This document shows, in pieces, positions 33,863 to 42,573 of a stretch of 64,000 nt of DNA; the first letter of the stretch is position 1, and each line of letters begins with the position of its first letter. Source of the DNA: Thermoplasmata archaeon (GTDB taxonomy: Archaea; Thermoplasmatota; DTKX01; VGTL01); assembly GCA_038851035.1 (NCBI GenBank), contig JAWCLH010000009.1:25817-89816 (forward strand). The letters are read 5' to 3'. The notes beneath the pieces are model-generated. The model saw nothing but the letters and a program-made list of their open reading frames with translations, was not told the DNA's origin and ran no database searches. Position numbers and translations under genes: made by a program.

Positions 33863-34765
33863 ATGTTCGAAAGGCTGGTGGGGTGGGCTCGCGGGTTCCT
33901 GAGCAACCTCAGAGACATCCTCGCCTCCCCGAGGGGGCTCGTCCTGAACATCCTCTGGCTATGCGCGCTCCTTTACACCTTCACAGACCAGAAGCTCCAG
34001 ATTTTCGTTCCAGTGCTCCTCGCCCTCTGGGTCATCGGCTACATGATTTACTTGGACAAGAGAGAAGGCTACAAACCCCAACTCTTGAGGAGGCTCGGGG
34101 TCGTGGTCTTCTGCTCCCTCGCCATCAGCACCTCGTTCTACGGCTACTTCTACATGAAGGTCAACGACATCCAGACAGCCTCGTTCCCCACGGATGTTCT
34201 GAACAAGACGGGCTACGTCAGGGACAGGTCGCTTGACTCCTCCCAGCTCCTCATGTACGGACTGCTGCGCGTTGAGACGCGAGCATTCAGGTACGACGAC
34301 AGGGACCTCGCGAGCCCTCCCTACCCGGGAGTGGTTTTCCTAGTGACGCTCAAGACCGTCATCATACCGCCTCAGGATATGATTCGAGACGAGGTGATGA
34401 AGAGAATCGAGGGACTCAAGATGGACGGGCTCACGATTCAAAAGGAGACGCGCAAGGAGGGCACGGGCGTCATCAGGAGTGGCCACGAGACGAACTGGGT
34501 GGAGTACGACGCCCTCCTGCAGGTGCCCGGCTCTGGCTCCCTCATCGACTTCCCCGTCGGCGCCAGGATAAAGGTGAGGGCTGAGTGGTGGCCCTGCCCA
34601 GAGCGCGGGACCGTGGTAATCGTCGCCGGTGCGGCCATGTACGGGACCTCTCCCTCCGGAAACAGAATTCGGGACATCGTCCTCCCGCCCGGGCCGGACG
34701 ACATGGCCACCTATGATTCGATCGTAAGGCTGATATACAACACAAAGTGCACTGGAGGGAGCTGA
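33863..34765 (+). CDS. Membrane protein of unknown function, three N-terminal helices and a soluble domain
   Basis: About 300 residues (from ATG 33863). Three hydrophobic helices lie in the first 110 residues or so (LVLNILWLCALLYTF, IFVPVLLALWVIGYMIYL, LGVVVFCSLAISTSFYGYF), followed by a soluble domain of about 190 residues with no cysteine-rich or catalytic motif I recognise. 'NKTGYVRDRSLDSSQLLMYG' and 'DNRIRDIVLPPGPDD'-like segments suggest a beta-rich extracytoplasmic part. The upstream start at 33734 would lie in trm1 and lacks support. I can assign no function. Confidence 0.65.
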   Translation: MFERLVGWARGFLSNLRDILASPRGLVLNILWLCALLYTFTDQKLQIFVPVLLALWVIGYMIYLDKREGYKPQLLRRLGVVVFCSLAISTSFYGYFYMKVNDIQTASFPTDVLNKTGYVRDRSLDSSQLLMYGLLRVETRAFRYDDRDLASPPYPGVVFLVTLKTVIIPPQDMIRDEVMKRIEGLKMDGLTIQKETRKEGTGVIRSGHETNWVEYDALLQVPGSGSLIDFPVGARIKVRAEWWPCPERGTVVIVAGAAMYGTSPSGNRIRDIVLPPGPDDMATYDSIVRLIYNTKCTGGS

Positions 34766-34828
34766 GTGGAACTCGCCTTCCCCTGCCACTCCTTTGACTT
34801 AATTTGGAGCTTTGGATATTTCTAGGAG

Positions 34829-35735
34829 ATGCTTGAGGGCCCGAAGGATTCCGACGTAGAGGCTTTGCTCAGGAAGAGGGTAGACCAGAGCGGGAAGATA
34901 AGGCTCATTGCCACCACCCTCAAGAACGAGCTCTTCCCGAGGGCCGAATCGATGTTCGTCGCAGAGTTCAGGTCCTACAACCCGCTCGAGGACGACCCGG
35001 AGAAAGCTGGCGGAGGCGATAGAGGCTCTCATCCATCCGGAGACGGGCGTCACGAGAATCATGGTAGAGAAAGCTGCCATGATATATTCCGATGGAATTC
35101 TCAGAGACCTCCCGGGCCTGATATCCAGAAAACAGCTGGAGTTCAAGAGAAATTTTCTACTAGATTCGAGCCTTGACGAATTATTTTTTTGGAGCTCGCG
35201 CGGAACTACAGGGACACCTTCCCGAAAAAAGGCACATCGGGACTAGGCTGGCCACCGACGAGCAGAGCGCCTTCCTCGCCCGCGGCCTCGCGGGTGCGGC
35301 CGCTCTCCGCTCCCTCAAGCTCTGGCCCGCCTGGTAGCTCCGCAACGCGCGCCTCTCGGTTCTCTATGAGATGGAAGAAATCCAGAGGCTCTGGGAGCTT
35401 TGCCGCCCTCTTGTGTCGGAGATGCATTGGGTCTAGAAGATAATTCCTGACATCGAGCGCCGCACCTTGGAATACATTGAAGAGAACTACCCAGCCGGCG
35501 TCTAGAAAGCGTAGAGAGCTCCGGCGAATGTTGGACCGAATCGAGATTTTCTAGTCTCGAACGAAGGCGAATAGGGGAGGGGGTCGGAGCGCTCCAGCTC
35601 TACCGCGGAGCCTCCGACGAACTAACAAAGGTTTTGATGGAGCTCTCGTGCCACTCCCTAAGACACGGTTTAGGAATTCTGGAGGCCACGGACGTCGTCC
35701 TGAGCATGATGATGAGGGTTACGCACTCGGCCTGA
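34829..35735 (+). pseudogene. Decayed gene for a protein of about 300 residues (family unrecognised), frameshifts and stops
   Basis: Protein-like sequence runs through successive frames: frame A from ATG 34829 (VEALLRKRVDQSGKIRLIAT...FRSYNPLEDDPEK), frame B from about 35003 (LAEAIEALIHPETGVTRIMV...LDSSLDEL), frame C at about 35189 (ELARNYRDTFPKKG), frame D from about 35233 (TRLATDEQSAFLARGLAGAA...) and a last frame from about 35502 to TGA 35733-35735 (ASDELTKVLMELSCHSLRHG...MMMRVTHSA). Four frameshifts and two in-frame TAG codons within frame D break it. The conserved character of each piece shows a real former gene. The resurrected protein is mostly alpha-helical and acidic/basic. No family was recognised. 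Confidence 0.75.
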
Positions 35736-35812
35736 GCCCCCCGCCAGACCGCTCCATTTCCAGCTCTGAAAAGGGTCCCCTCTCCCGGACCCATTGGCCC
35801 ACTCGCCAGACC

Positions 35813-36541
35813 TCACCTTGAGCCGGCGAGGGCGCTCGGGATACCGATGATGAGCGGGAAAATAGAGACTATTAGCGCAACCCCAACCGCCTCGGCCAGG
35901 GCTGAGCCTATGAAGTCCATCACTGGCGTTCCCTCGACGCCGAGGACAGAGAGCGGCTTGAGCAGGACAGAGAGCGCTCCGAGCAGCGCCAGAACCACAC
36001 TCCCTGTAGCGGCGTGCCCGAGGTCCTGCCTGCTGGGAGCGAGGCAGGCCGCGACAGACCATACGAAGTATAGGAAGATGAGAAAGAGAAATGTCACGGC
36101 GCTCAAGGCAGTTATATTCATCCAGAAAGTCAGCGCGGCCGATTTGAGGAGCGTAAATATTGACTCGAGAGGCCTCTCGAGCTCCAGCCCTCCGGGCTCG
36201 AAGAGAACCCCTAGCGCCCTGAACAGATGGACCAGAAACACGAGGAAAAGCGAGCAACCGGCAATGGGCGCGAGCGCGATGAGCGCCATCACAACCGGCC
36301 CACGCCTCTCGTGCCTCACATAGCCCCCATCCCTCTCGAACATCCTGACTTCGAAAACCTTCGTCCCGGTCAGGATGCAAGCGAGCCAATGGCTCGCCTC
36401 GTGCACCACGACTCCGAGCCATATGAAGACCCTGTGCCTGCCGCTCGTGAATATGCGCGAGAGGAGCCTGTCGTTGAGGGCGCTCAGAGTCACGAGCGCA
36501 AACATCCAGAGCAGGAGCGCGAGGTAGCCCGATGGTGTCAT
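35813..36541 (-). CDS. Integral membrane protein with HExxH, possible metallopeptidase
   Basis: A 242-residue protein with about six hydrophobic segments. HEASH (residues 47-51) sits inside the second helix (FIWLGVVVHEASHWLACILTG), the arrangement of site-2-type membrane peptidases and of other M50B-like families. A downstream 'GGYVRHERRGP' and 'LIALAPIAGCSLFLV' resemble the next loop and helix in such proteins. The third zinc ligand (NPDG or similar) cannot be located, so catalytic competence is uncertain. ATG 36541 lies about 27 bases from a minus-strand TATA (CGATTAATATGG, 36562-36573); ATG 36565 would fall in it. Divergent from the TauE gene. Confidence 0.7.
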   Translation of the reverse strand: MTPSGYLALLLWMFALVTLSALNDRLLSRIFTSGRHRVFIWLGVVVHEASHWLACILTGTKVFEVRMFERDGGYVRHERRGPVVMALIALAPIAGCSLFLVFLVHLFRALGVLFEPGGLELERPLESIFTLLKSAALTFWMNITALSAVTFLFLIFLYFVWSVAACLAPSRQDLGHAATGSVVLALLGALSVLLKPLSVLGVEGTPVMDFIGSALAEAVGVALIVSIFPLIIGIPSALAGSR

Positions 36542-36561
36542 TGGACATAGAACATACTGCG

Positions 36562-36573
36562 CCATATTAATCG
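36562..36573 (-). promoter_or_regulatory. TATA box of the HExxH membrane protein gene
   Basis: Minus-strand CGATTAATATGG is centred about 27 bases before ATG 36541, supporting the shorter start and a leaderless transcript. Confidence 0.5.
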
Positions 36574-36646
36574 TTGCCAGTCGCCGCCACGCCAGGTCGG
36601 GAAATCATCAGATACCGTTAAATCCGCAGCGGCCGTTACGAGGCTT

Positions 36647-37579
36647 GTGGACCCCCTGTCTCTCCTCGCGGCGCTCGGCATAGGCGCGGCCGCGGGCCTG
36701 CTATCAGGAATGTTTGGCATAGGCGGAGGGATTGTGATGGTCCCCGGGCTCCTCTTCGCCGGGCTCGTGGGCAGTTTCAGCGAGGCCACGGCCTGCTCCC
36801 TCTTCGCCATCATATTCGTCTCGCCGATGGGCTCATACGTACATATGAAAGCGAGGCATCTAAACCTCCGCTACGCTCTCGCGCTCGGGGCCTCCGGCGT
36901 TCTCGGGGGCGTCGCAGGCTCTTACATCAGCAGCCCGGCCCCGCAGAACTGGCTCGAGCTCGCGTTCGGCATTTTCGCACTAGTGATGGGAGTTGAGCTA
37001 TTCCTGAACTCCGGGAGGGGAGGAGGAACGGGGGTCAATAATGCGGTGGGGGCTCGTGAGGGCGGGGCCGGCGGAACAGGCGGAGCGAAGCTGCCATGCG
37101 GTCGCGATGCCCGGCGGCGGGGAAGCGCTGCAGAGGTTGCGAAGTTTGTGGAGGGAGAGGAGCGGCAGCCCGCGGGGCCAGGTGTTCGGGAGCCAACCGA
37201 GTGCGGGCTCCGGAACCCTTACCCTGTGCTAGTCCTCCTCGGCCTCGCCGCCGGCCTTTTAGCGGGCTTCCTTGGCGTCGGCGGCGGGCTGGTCATGGTC
37301 CCAGTGATGGTTCTTCTCGGCGTCGGGGTCCATGTGGCCATCGGCACCTCCCTTCTCGCGATTCTCTTCACCGCCTGCGCCTCGGTTGCGGCCAAGGCCT
37401 CCCTGAGCCACTTCGACATCGGTGTCGCGGTCCCGCTTGCGATCGGGGGCTGCGTCGCGGCCTGGGCCGGCGCCGCCGCGGCCGAGAGGACCGGCTCTAG
37501 GCAGCTCTCGAGATACGTGTCCGTGCTGCAGTTCGTGATAGGCGGATACATGCTGGCGAAGGGACTGGGCTTGCTGTGA
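36647..37579 (+). CDS. TauE/SafE-family anion permease, with a long hydrophilic insert
   Basis: A 310-residue membrane transporter of the DUF81/TauE family, whose members export sulfite, sulfoacetate and related anions. The two inverted halves are clear: 'GIGAAAGLLSGMFGIGGGIVMVPGLL' in the first and 'LGLAAGLLAGFLGVGGGLVMVPVMVLLG' in the second, each with the family's G-x-G-G-G motif. Between them is a Gly/Arg-rich hydrophilic stretch of about 66 residues (37012-37210), much longer than the ordinary central loop. GTG 36647 has an AT-rich GTTAAATC about 30 bases upstream. The substrate is unknown. Confidence 0.87.
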   Translation: MDPLSLLAALGIGAAAGLLSGMFGIGGGIVMVPGLLFAGLVGSFSEATACSLFAIIFVSPMGSYVHMKARHLNLRYALALGASGVLGGVAGSYISSPAPQNWLELAFGIFALVMGVELFLNSGRGGGTGVNNAVGAREGGAGGTGGAKLPCGRDARRRGSAAEVAKFVEGEERQPAGPGVREPTECGLRNPYPVLVLLGLAAGLLAGFLGVGGGLVMVPVMVLLGVGVHVAIGTSLLAILFTACASVAAKASLSHFDIGVAVPLAIGGCVAAWAGAAAAERTGSRQLSRYVSVLQFVIGGYMLAKGLGLL

Positions 37580-37724
37580 CCTCATCCGCTACTCTTGGCC
37601 GAACACGCCCCTCCCATGGCTAGAGCCCCGCCTGGCGGGCCAGAACATGCGGCACTCCGGCGCAAGGGCTGGAGCGAAACAGCCCCGCCCCCCTGGGGCC
37701 GAGACCCGCGTGCTTCCCCCAGCC

Positions 37725-38111
37725 CTACCTGACCCCCAGAACCTCCCTCGCCTCGTCCAATTTATCTACCGCGAGCGCAATCTCGGTCTTTCCGTCGCTC
37801 TTGCCGAAGATGTATATCGAGTTCACGTTTATCGCCTTTCTCGCGAGCCTGCGCGCGATCTTGGCCAGCTCGCCAGGTCTGTCTAGGAGCTTCACGACCA
37901 GAATCTCCTCCTCCGTGAACTCCCGCCCCGCCCTCTCCAGGGCCTTCCGGGTCGAGGCCTGGTCCTCGGTCACTATCCTTATCACTGGCCGCTTGGAGCC
38001 CGCGCCCTCGCTGGATATAGCGATGATGTTGATTCCGTGGTTCGCCATTATCTCGGTCACCCTGGCCAGCTCCCCCACCCTGTCCCTCACCTGAATGCTG
38101 AACTGCTTCAA
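37725..38111 (-). CDS. Two-ACT-domain protein
   Basis: A 128-residue protein of two ACT domains. The first is 'QVRDRVGELARVTEIMANHGINIIAISSEG' and the second 'KLLDRPGELAKIARRLARKAINVNSIYIFG'. ACT pairs bind amino acids or other small ligands and regulate enzymes. TTG 38111 is preceded by GAGGTGATC and lies four bases after the stop of the HPS-RraA gene, so they form one operon. The target may be the amino-acid aminotransferase pathway nearby, an inference. Confidence 0.87.
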   Translation of the reverse strand: MKQFSIQVRDRVGELARVTEIMANHGINIIAISSEGAGSKRPVIRIVTEDQASTRKALERAGREFTEEEILVVKLLDRPGELAKIARRLARKAINVNSIYIFGKSDGKTEIALAVDKLDEAREVLGVR

Positions 38112-38115
38112 GCGA

Positions 38116-39414
38116 TCACCTCAGCTTCTCCCACTTGTACAGCTCCATCACTTTGGATAGCGTGCTCCCCCTCTTGATTTCCTCGCGAATTCTGTTCTCT
38201 TTCTCCAGAACGTCGAGCGCTCGATTCGCAATCTCAGAGAGCCTCTCCTTCGGTATCACCGTAACCCCAGTCTCGTCGCCGACGAGCCAGTCGCCCATTC
38301 TCACGACCTGGCCGCCGCAGACGATCTCGGCTCCTATCTCCCCGAACCCCTTCGGCTCGCCCGCATTGGGCGCGGTTGCGGTGGCGAAGACGGGGAAGCC
38401 GATTTCGATGATGTCCTCGACGTCCCTGACTGCACCGTTGATGACCACGCCCGCGATGCCCTTCACCTTGCAGCTCCAGGACGCAAGCTCGCCCCAGACC
38501 GCGGCCCTCCCCTCGCCCGCCTCGATGACGATGACATCTCCCCTCTCGGCCACGTCGATCGCCTCGACGGGCTTGGCCCAGTCCCCGTCCGCGGTCCTGA
38601 CGGTCACGGCCCTTCCGACCATCTTGGCACCGCGGGGGATTATAGCCCTCATCCCCGCCATCGCGCCCTTCCTATGCATCGCGTCCGAGACGTTGGAGCT
38701 CGAGACCTTCATCAGCGCCTCGCGGACATTCGACTCATCGTACTTTTTATAGAGCCTCGTCCTCACGGCCTTGCCGGTGAGCATCGCCCTCTTTATCGCC
38801 CTCGCGGCCCGAGCTACGTCCGGCGCCTTGGTCAGTGCCCCGCCCACGATGACTATCGCCGCCCCCGCCTTCACAGCCTTCGCCGCGGTCTCGGAGTTGA
38901 TTCCTCCCGCCGCCGCCACCGGCAGCTTCGTCGCCGCCGAGACCTCCCTTAGCGTCTCAATGGGGGTTCCGCCCGCCATCTGCTCGTCTATGCCGACGTG
39001 AACGCACAAATAGTCCACGCCCATCGCCTCGAGCTCCCGCGCCCTCTTCGCCTTGTCCGCGCAGCCAAGGAGGTCCACCATGATTTCGCAGCCGTACTTC
39101 CTCCCTGCGCGCACGGCCTCGCGCACGGTGTCGTCGTCCGAGATGCCCATTATGATGACAACCGTGGCCCCGGCCTTGGCCGCGAGCTCGACCTCGAACG
39201 CCCCCACATCGAGCGTCTTCATGTCCGCGACGATTCTGTGCCTCGGGAAAAGCCTGCGGAGGGCCCTGACGGCCTCCATCCCCTCGCTCTTAATAAGGGG
39301 TGTGCCGGCCTCGACCCAGTCCGCGCCGCCCTCGACCGCCTCCCTCGCGATTTGAAGGGCCCGGTGCAGGTTCATCAGGTCGAGCGCAACCTGCAGGACC
39401 GGGTAGGAGCCCAT
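38116..39414 (-). CDS. Bifunctional 3-hexulose-6-phosphate synthase / RraA-like protein
   Basis: A fusion of about 432 residues. Residues 1-215 match 3-hexulose-6-phosphate synthase (orotidine-decarboxylase fold): 'VLQVALDLMNLHRALQIA', the catalytic segment VADMKTLDVGAFE and 'AAAGGINSETAAKAVKAGA'. Residues about 225-430 match RraA/aldolase-type proteins: 'SSSNVSDAMHRKGAM', 'AVTVRTADGDWAKPVEA' and 'GVVINGAVRDVEDI'. In archaea lacking the oxidative pentose pathway, HPS works in reverse with the isomerase to make ribulose 5-phosphate. ATG 39414 is about 26 bases from a TATA (39436-39445), so the longer start at 39492 is unlikely. Confidence 0.92.
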   Translation of the reverse strand: MGSYPVLQVALDLMNLHRALQIAREAVEGGADWVEAGTPLIKSEGMEAVRALRRLFPRHRIVADMKTLDVGAFEVELAAKAGATVVIIMGISDDDTVREAVRAGRKYGCEIMVDLLGCADKAKRARELEAMGVDYLCVHVGIDEQMAGGTPIETLREVSAATKLPVAAAGGINSETAAKAVKAGAAIVIVGGALTKAPDVARAARAIKRAMLTGKAVRTRLYKKYDESNVREALMKVSSSNVSDAMHRKGAMAGMRAIIPRGAKMVGRAVTVRTADGDWAKPVEAIDVAERGDVIVIEAGEGRAAVWGELASWSCKVKGIAGVVINGAVRDVEDIIEIGFPVFATATAPNAGEPKGFGEIGAEIVCGGQVVRMGDWLVGDETGVTVIPKERLSEIANRALDVLEKENRIREEIKRGSTLSKVMELYKWEKLR

Positions 39415-39435
39415 CAAGGACCCTATCGCCTCGCT

Positions 39436-39445
39436 GTTTATAAGG
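39436..39445 (-). promoter_or_regulatory. TATA box of the HPS-RraA/ACT operon
   Basis: The minus-strand reading is CCTTATAAAC, about 26 bases before ATG 39414, giving a leaderless transcript. Confidence 0.6.
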
Positions 39446-39629
39446 GTATTGCTCCCTGGGGGGCTGCGCAATAGGACGGCCGTCCGCGACACGCCCCGAG
39501 CCCCAGCCAGCAGGACAGCCCGCGCACCCAGCCCCCATACGATTCCGAGAGGACCGGAGCTATCCCGCCTCTCCTCCTCCCCAAAATTAATTACACACGA
39601 CCCCTTTTCCCGGGCGCGGGGGGGAAACT

Positions 39630-40802
39630 ATGGTCCGGGTCTCCTCGAGGATGGAGGGTCTGGCTGAGTCGGGTACCGTGAGGATGGCGAACATGGAGCG
39701 CGAGCTCAAGGCGAGAGGGATAAAGACCATATCCTTCGCACTCGGGGAACCCGATTTCCCCACTCCGGCCCACATCGTCGAAGCAGCAGCGGAGGCGATG
39801 AGGGCGGGCTTCACGCACTACACGGCGTCGAAGGGAATTCCAGAGCTTCGGGAGGCCATAGCGGAGAAGTCGCGCGTGGAGAACGGAATTCCCTGCTCCC
39901 CGGACGATGTTCTGGTCACCCCGACAAAGCTCGGAATCTATCTGGCGATGATGGCTTTTGTTGATAGGGACGACGAGGTTGTCGTCCCGGACCCCGGCTG
40001 GGTCTCCTACATACCAATGGTCCGGCTTGCCGGCGGCAAACCCGTGCCCCTGCGCCTGCGCGCAGAGGACGACTTCAGGATGACGCCGGAGCGCCTCGCG
40101 GAGGCCCTAACGCCCCGCACGAGGGCCGTGGTGCTGAACTCGCCCTCAAACCCGACCGGCAGCGTCGCGACGGAGGCGGACATGAAGGGAATAGCTGATC
40201 TAGCGCGAGACCACGACCTCCTCGTCCTCACGGACGAGATATACGAGAAGCTGATATACGAAGGGAGGCACGTATCAATCGCCTCGCTCGATGGAATGTT
40301 CGAGAGGACAATTACATTCAACGGCCTCTCCAAGTCCTACGCCATGACGGGCTGGAGGCTGGGCTGGGTGGTGGCACCGAAGGAGCTGATGAAGCAACTA
40401 GACAGGCTCCAGCAGCACACCCTGACCTGCGCACCCTCATTCGCGCAGAAGGGCGCGGTGGCCGCGCTCAGGGGCCCGCAGGACTGCGTGGATAGAATGA
40501 GGGAGGAGTTCAGGAGGAGGAGGGACTTCCTGCTCGGGCGGCTGGAGGCCTCGGGCCTTTTCGAGTGCCGGAGGCCCTCCGGGGCCTTCTATCTTTTCCC
40601 GAAGTACAGAGTCAACATGCCCTCGCTCGAGCTCGCCGAGAAACTACTTGAGAAGGCCCATGTCGCGCTCACGCCCGGCTCGGCCTTCGGCCCCGGGGGC
40701 GAGGGCCACATCAGAATCTCCTACGCCACGTCAATGGAGAACCTAGAGGAGGGGATGAGGAGAATCGAGGAGGCGATGGGGGGGTCGAAGGGAGCACGCT
40801 GA
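39630..40802 (+). CDS. Class I pyridoxal-phosphate aminotransferase (aspartate aminotransferase-like)
   Basis: A 390-residue fold-type I aminotransferase. 'ISFALGEPDFPTPAHIVEAA', 'YTASKGIPELREAIA', the substrate-recognition 'NSPSNPTGSVAT', DEIYEKLIY (PLP-binding Asp/Tyr), and Lys235 in LSKSYAMTGWRLGW, which forms the Schiff base, are present. The C-terminus has 'GHIRISYATSMENLEEGMRRI'. The group includes aspartate and aromatic aminotransferases; its place in an amino-acid-fermenting genome would fit making 2-oxoacids for IorAB, but substrate specificity cannot be read from the sequence. An AT-rich AAAATTAATT lies at about 39583-39592, and GGGGGGAAA precedes the ATG. Confidence 0.9.
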   Translation: MVRVSSRMEGLAESGTVRMANMERELKARGIKTISFALGEPDFPTPAHIVEAAAEAMRAGFTHYTASKGIPELREAIAEKSRVENGIPCSPDDVLVTPTKLGIYLAMMAFVDRDDEVVVPDPGWVSYIPMVRLAGGKPVPLRLRAEDDFRMTPERLAEALTPRTRAVVLNSPSNPTGSVATEADMKGIADLARDHDLLVLTDEIYEKLIYEGRHVSIASLDGMFERTITFNGLSKSYAMTGWRLGWVVAPKELMKQLDRLQQHTLTCAPSFAQKGAVAALRGPQDCVDRMREEFRRRRDFLLGRLEASGLFECRRPSGAFYLFPKYRVNMPSLELAEKLLEKAHVALTPGSAFGPGGEGHIRISYATSMENLEEGMRRIEEAMGGSKGAR

Positions 40803-40880
40803 GAGGGGAGGGATAGGCCCGCGAGGGGGCTGGATTAGCCACCTAGGCAGAATTTCAATAAATCCTCAGGCGCTTCGTTA

Positions 40881-41201
40881 ATGGAGGTGTTCCGGGTGCC
40901 GAAGGTGAACGAGGAAGTACCCGAGCGTACCGAAGAGCTTTTACGGGATTCAATAGCCCTTCACGAGAAGCTCGTCTCGCTCAACCCGCGCTCGCGGGCC
41001 CGGAGGAGGAATCTGGCTGCCGCATGCCAGGAGCTCGGAGAGTTCCTGACATCCGCGCAAAGGTTTGTCGAGGCCGAGAACATGCTCCGGCGCGCCCTTG
41101 CCCTTTACGAGGAGCTCATGAGGCGGTGCAGAATAACCAGTTATCAGCCCTATAAATACCCCTCCACAAATCCATCTATTCATCCCCCTCCGAACCTCTG
41201 A
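40881..41201 (+). pseudogene. TPR-repeat gene cut by an insertion sequence
   Basis: ATG 40881 opens a frame in which residues about 15-80 form two tetratricopeptide units ('RDSIALHEKLVSLNPRSRARRRNLAAACQELG', 'QRFVEAENMLRRALALYEELM'). At codon 81 the frame meets the left inverted repeat of the insertion sequence (41122). The remaining 26 residues come from IS DNA (ITSYQPYKYPSTNPSIHPPP) and end at 41201. TPR arrays normally continue, so the protein is truncated. No rest of the TPR gene is visible right of the IS (42594 on). Confidence 0.65.
41122..41141 (+). repeat. Left terminal inverted repeat of the IS
   Basis: Matches the reverse complement of 42574-42593 at 16 of 20 positions, including the first eight bases (GGCGGTGC). 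Confidence 0.65.
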
Positions 41202-42496
41202 AATTTCTCAGGGTACCACCCCCGGAACATCTTGAGAAGGGGGTCCTTAACATTCTCTGGGCAATCCATAACATCCTCCCACTTGAAAGTGCTCCTGGAA
41301 TGAGCGAAACTCTTGCTGGATTTCCCTCTTCGAAATGTATATAGAGAATCTACAATGGCATAGGCCACTATCCTTCCCAGGAAGGATGAAATCGTTTTAT
41401 ATGGCACGCCCATGAAATACTTCATTCTGCTAGCAAGACCTTCACCCGCCCCCGCTCCCAACCTCCCTGTAAACTCATTCCGGTCGTTCACATACTGAGG
41501 ATATAGAGTGGAGAGAGTCCTGACCCTCCTCTCTTTATGCTTTCTGAATTGTTCTTTGAATCCATTCATAAGGTCTTCATTGAGTGGTTGACCTTCAGGA
41601 AGCCCCTCACGGAATTCTGTGAACATGTTCCTGGCTTCATGGAACAGATCCGGAACTCTGTTGGGCCAGCGAGCATACAGGCCGCTTCCGTCTGTTAGAG
41701 TATAGTCGCTACCGGTAATGGGATATCGAAGGGCCATTCCCTGAATGTCGGTGATGGGCCAGGGGTGAACGGACAGGCTTGTGACAATATTGATTTCGGG
41801 CGAGAGCCTCATACCGACTGTGAAGGCTTCCGGGTAGTCCGGGCACTCCTCTCCTTTTTGACGGCATTTAACGAGAGTTTGCCGGAATTGCGAAAGAGCT
41901 CCTTTCTTCGCCGGATACGTCTCATCGGCCTGAGTTGACAGCTTTAATCCAGGATACCTCTTCCTGAGGGCCTCAATCGTCTCCATACCGAAGAGGAGCT
42001 TGAGTACATTCACTGCCTGGTCCTTATCAAATACCTTAATTCCTGCCAGCTGTGCAGAGCGCGCGCCGAATCTCTTGAAGTAGTTCCGGACAGTATCCCT
42101 ATCGACCTGAATTCTCAGGTCGGACAGGTCCTTTTCCACAGAGTTAAAGGGTCTGGTAGCGCCGAGGTATAGAATCAGGTCCACGATTCTCTTACCATAA
42201 CGGCAGTTGGGGTAGAATGCGTCATTGGCCATGGTGATATGGCCATTGGAGCACCGGAATCTGCGGACATTGACATAGATATTTCGAGGAATTCCCTCGA
42301 GGGTGAGAATTCTCATGTAGACCCGCCTAACCCGGTCAAAGGGCTTGATTTGTGATTTACATTTAGGGCAGACGGGAGGGGACTCTTGAAAATTCTTGTT
42401 TTCAAACCATCCCTGATACAGCATCGGGAGAATGAGGGCGAGGTTCTCCGGGATGAGCCTGTTGCCGGGTTTTGGGTCGGGTCTTCGCATCTGCAT
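41180..42496 (-). CDS. IS transposase, DDE/MULE-like
   Basis: A 438-residue transposase-type protein. A zinc-binding N-terminal region has CPKCKSQIKPF and RFRCSNGH, as in many IS1595/IS256-like and archaeal unclassified elements. A possible catalytic core has 'STQADETYPAKKGAL' and 'YTLTDGSGLYARWPNRVPDLFHEARN', resembling the second Asp and the CxxH/FH block of MULE-type transposases, and 'NRNEFTGRLGAGAGEGLASRM' near the third acidic residue. The exact family is not recognised. ATG 42496 is the first codon. The gene fills the element and looks intact. Its composition is more AT-rich than its neighbours. Confidence 0.7.
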   Translation of the reverse strand: MQMRRPDPKPGNRLIPENLALILPMLYQGWFENKNFQESPPVCPKCKSQIKPFDRVRRVYMRILTLEGIPRNIYVNVRRFRCSNGHITMANDAFYPNCRYGKRIVDLILYLGATRPFNSVEKDLSDLRIQVDRDTVRNYFKRFGARSAQLAGIKVFDKDQAVNVLKLLFGMETIEALRKRYPGLKLSTQADETYPAKKGALSQFRQTLVKCRQKGEECPDYPEAFTVGMRLSPEINIVTSLSVHPWPITDIQGMALRYPITGSDYTLTDGSGLYARWPNRVPDLFHEARNMFTEFREGLPEGQPLNEDLMNGFKEQFRKHKERRVRTLSTLYPQYVNDRNEFTGRLGAGAGEGLASRMKYFMGVPYKTISSFLGRIVAYAIVDSLYTFRRGKSSKSFAHSRSTFKWEDVMDCPENVKDPLLKMFRGWYPEKFQRFGGG

Positions 42497-42573
42497 AGGA
42501 AATGGAGGTTCTAGGATTCGAATCTTTCGGTGGGTAAGAGCTCCTATAAGAATTCTTCGGTTGCATTAGGTTC

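Noticed and set aside
34829..35735. Pyrrolysine-containing gene
   Set aside because: In-frame TAGs are joined by at least four frameshifts, and TAG is used as a plain stop by several neighbouring genes, for example the AOR, CBS and Kelch genes.
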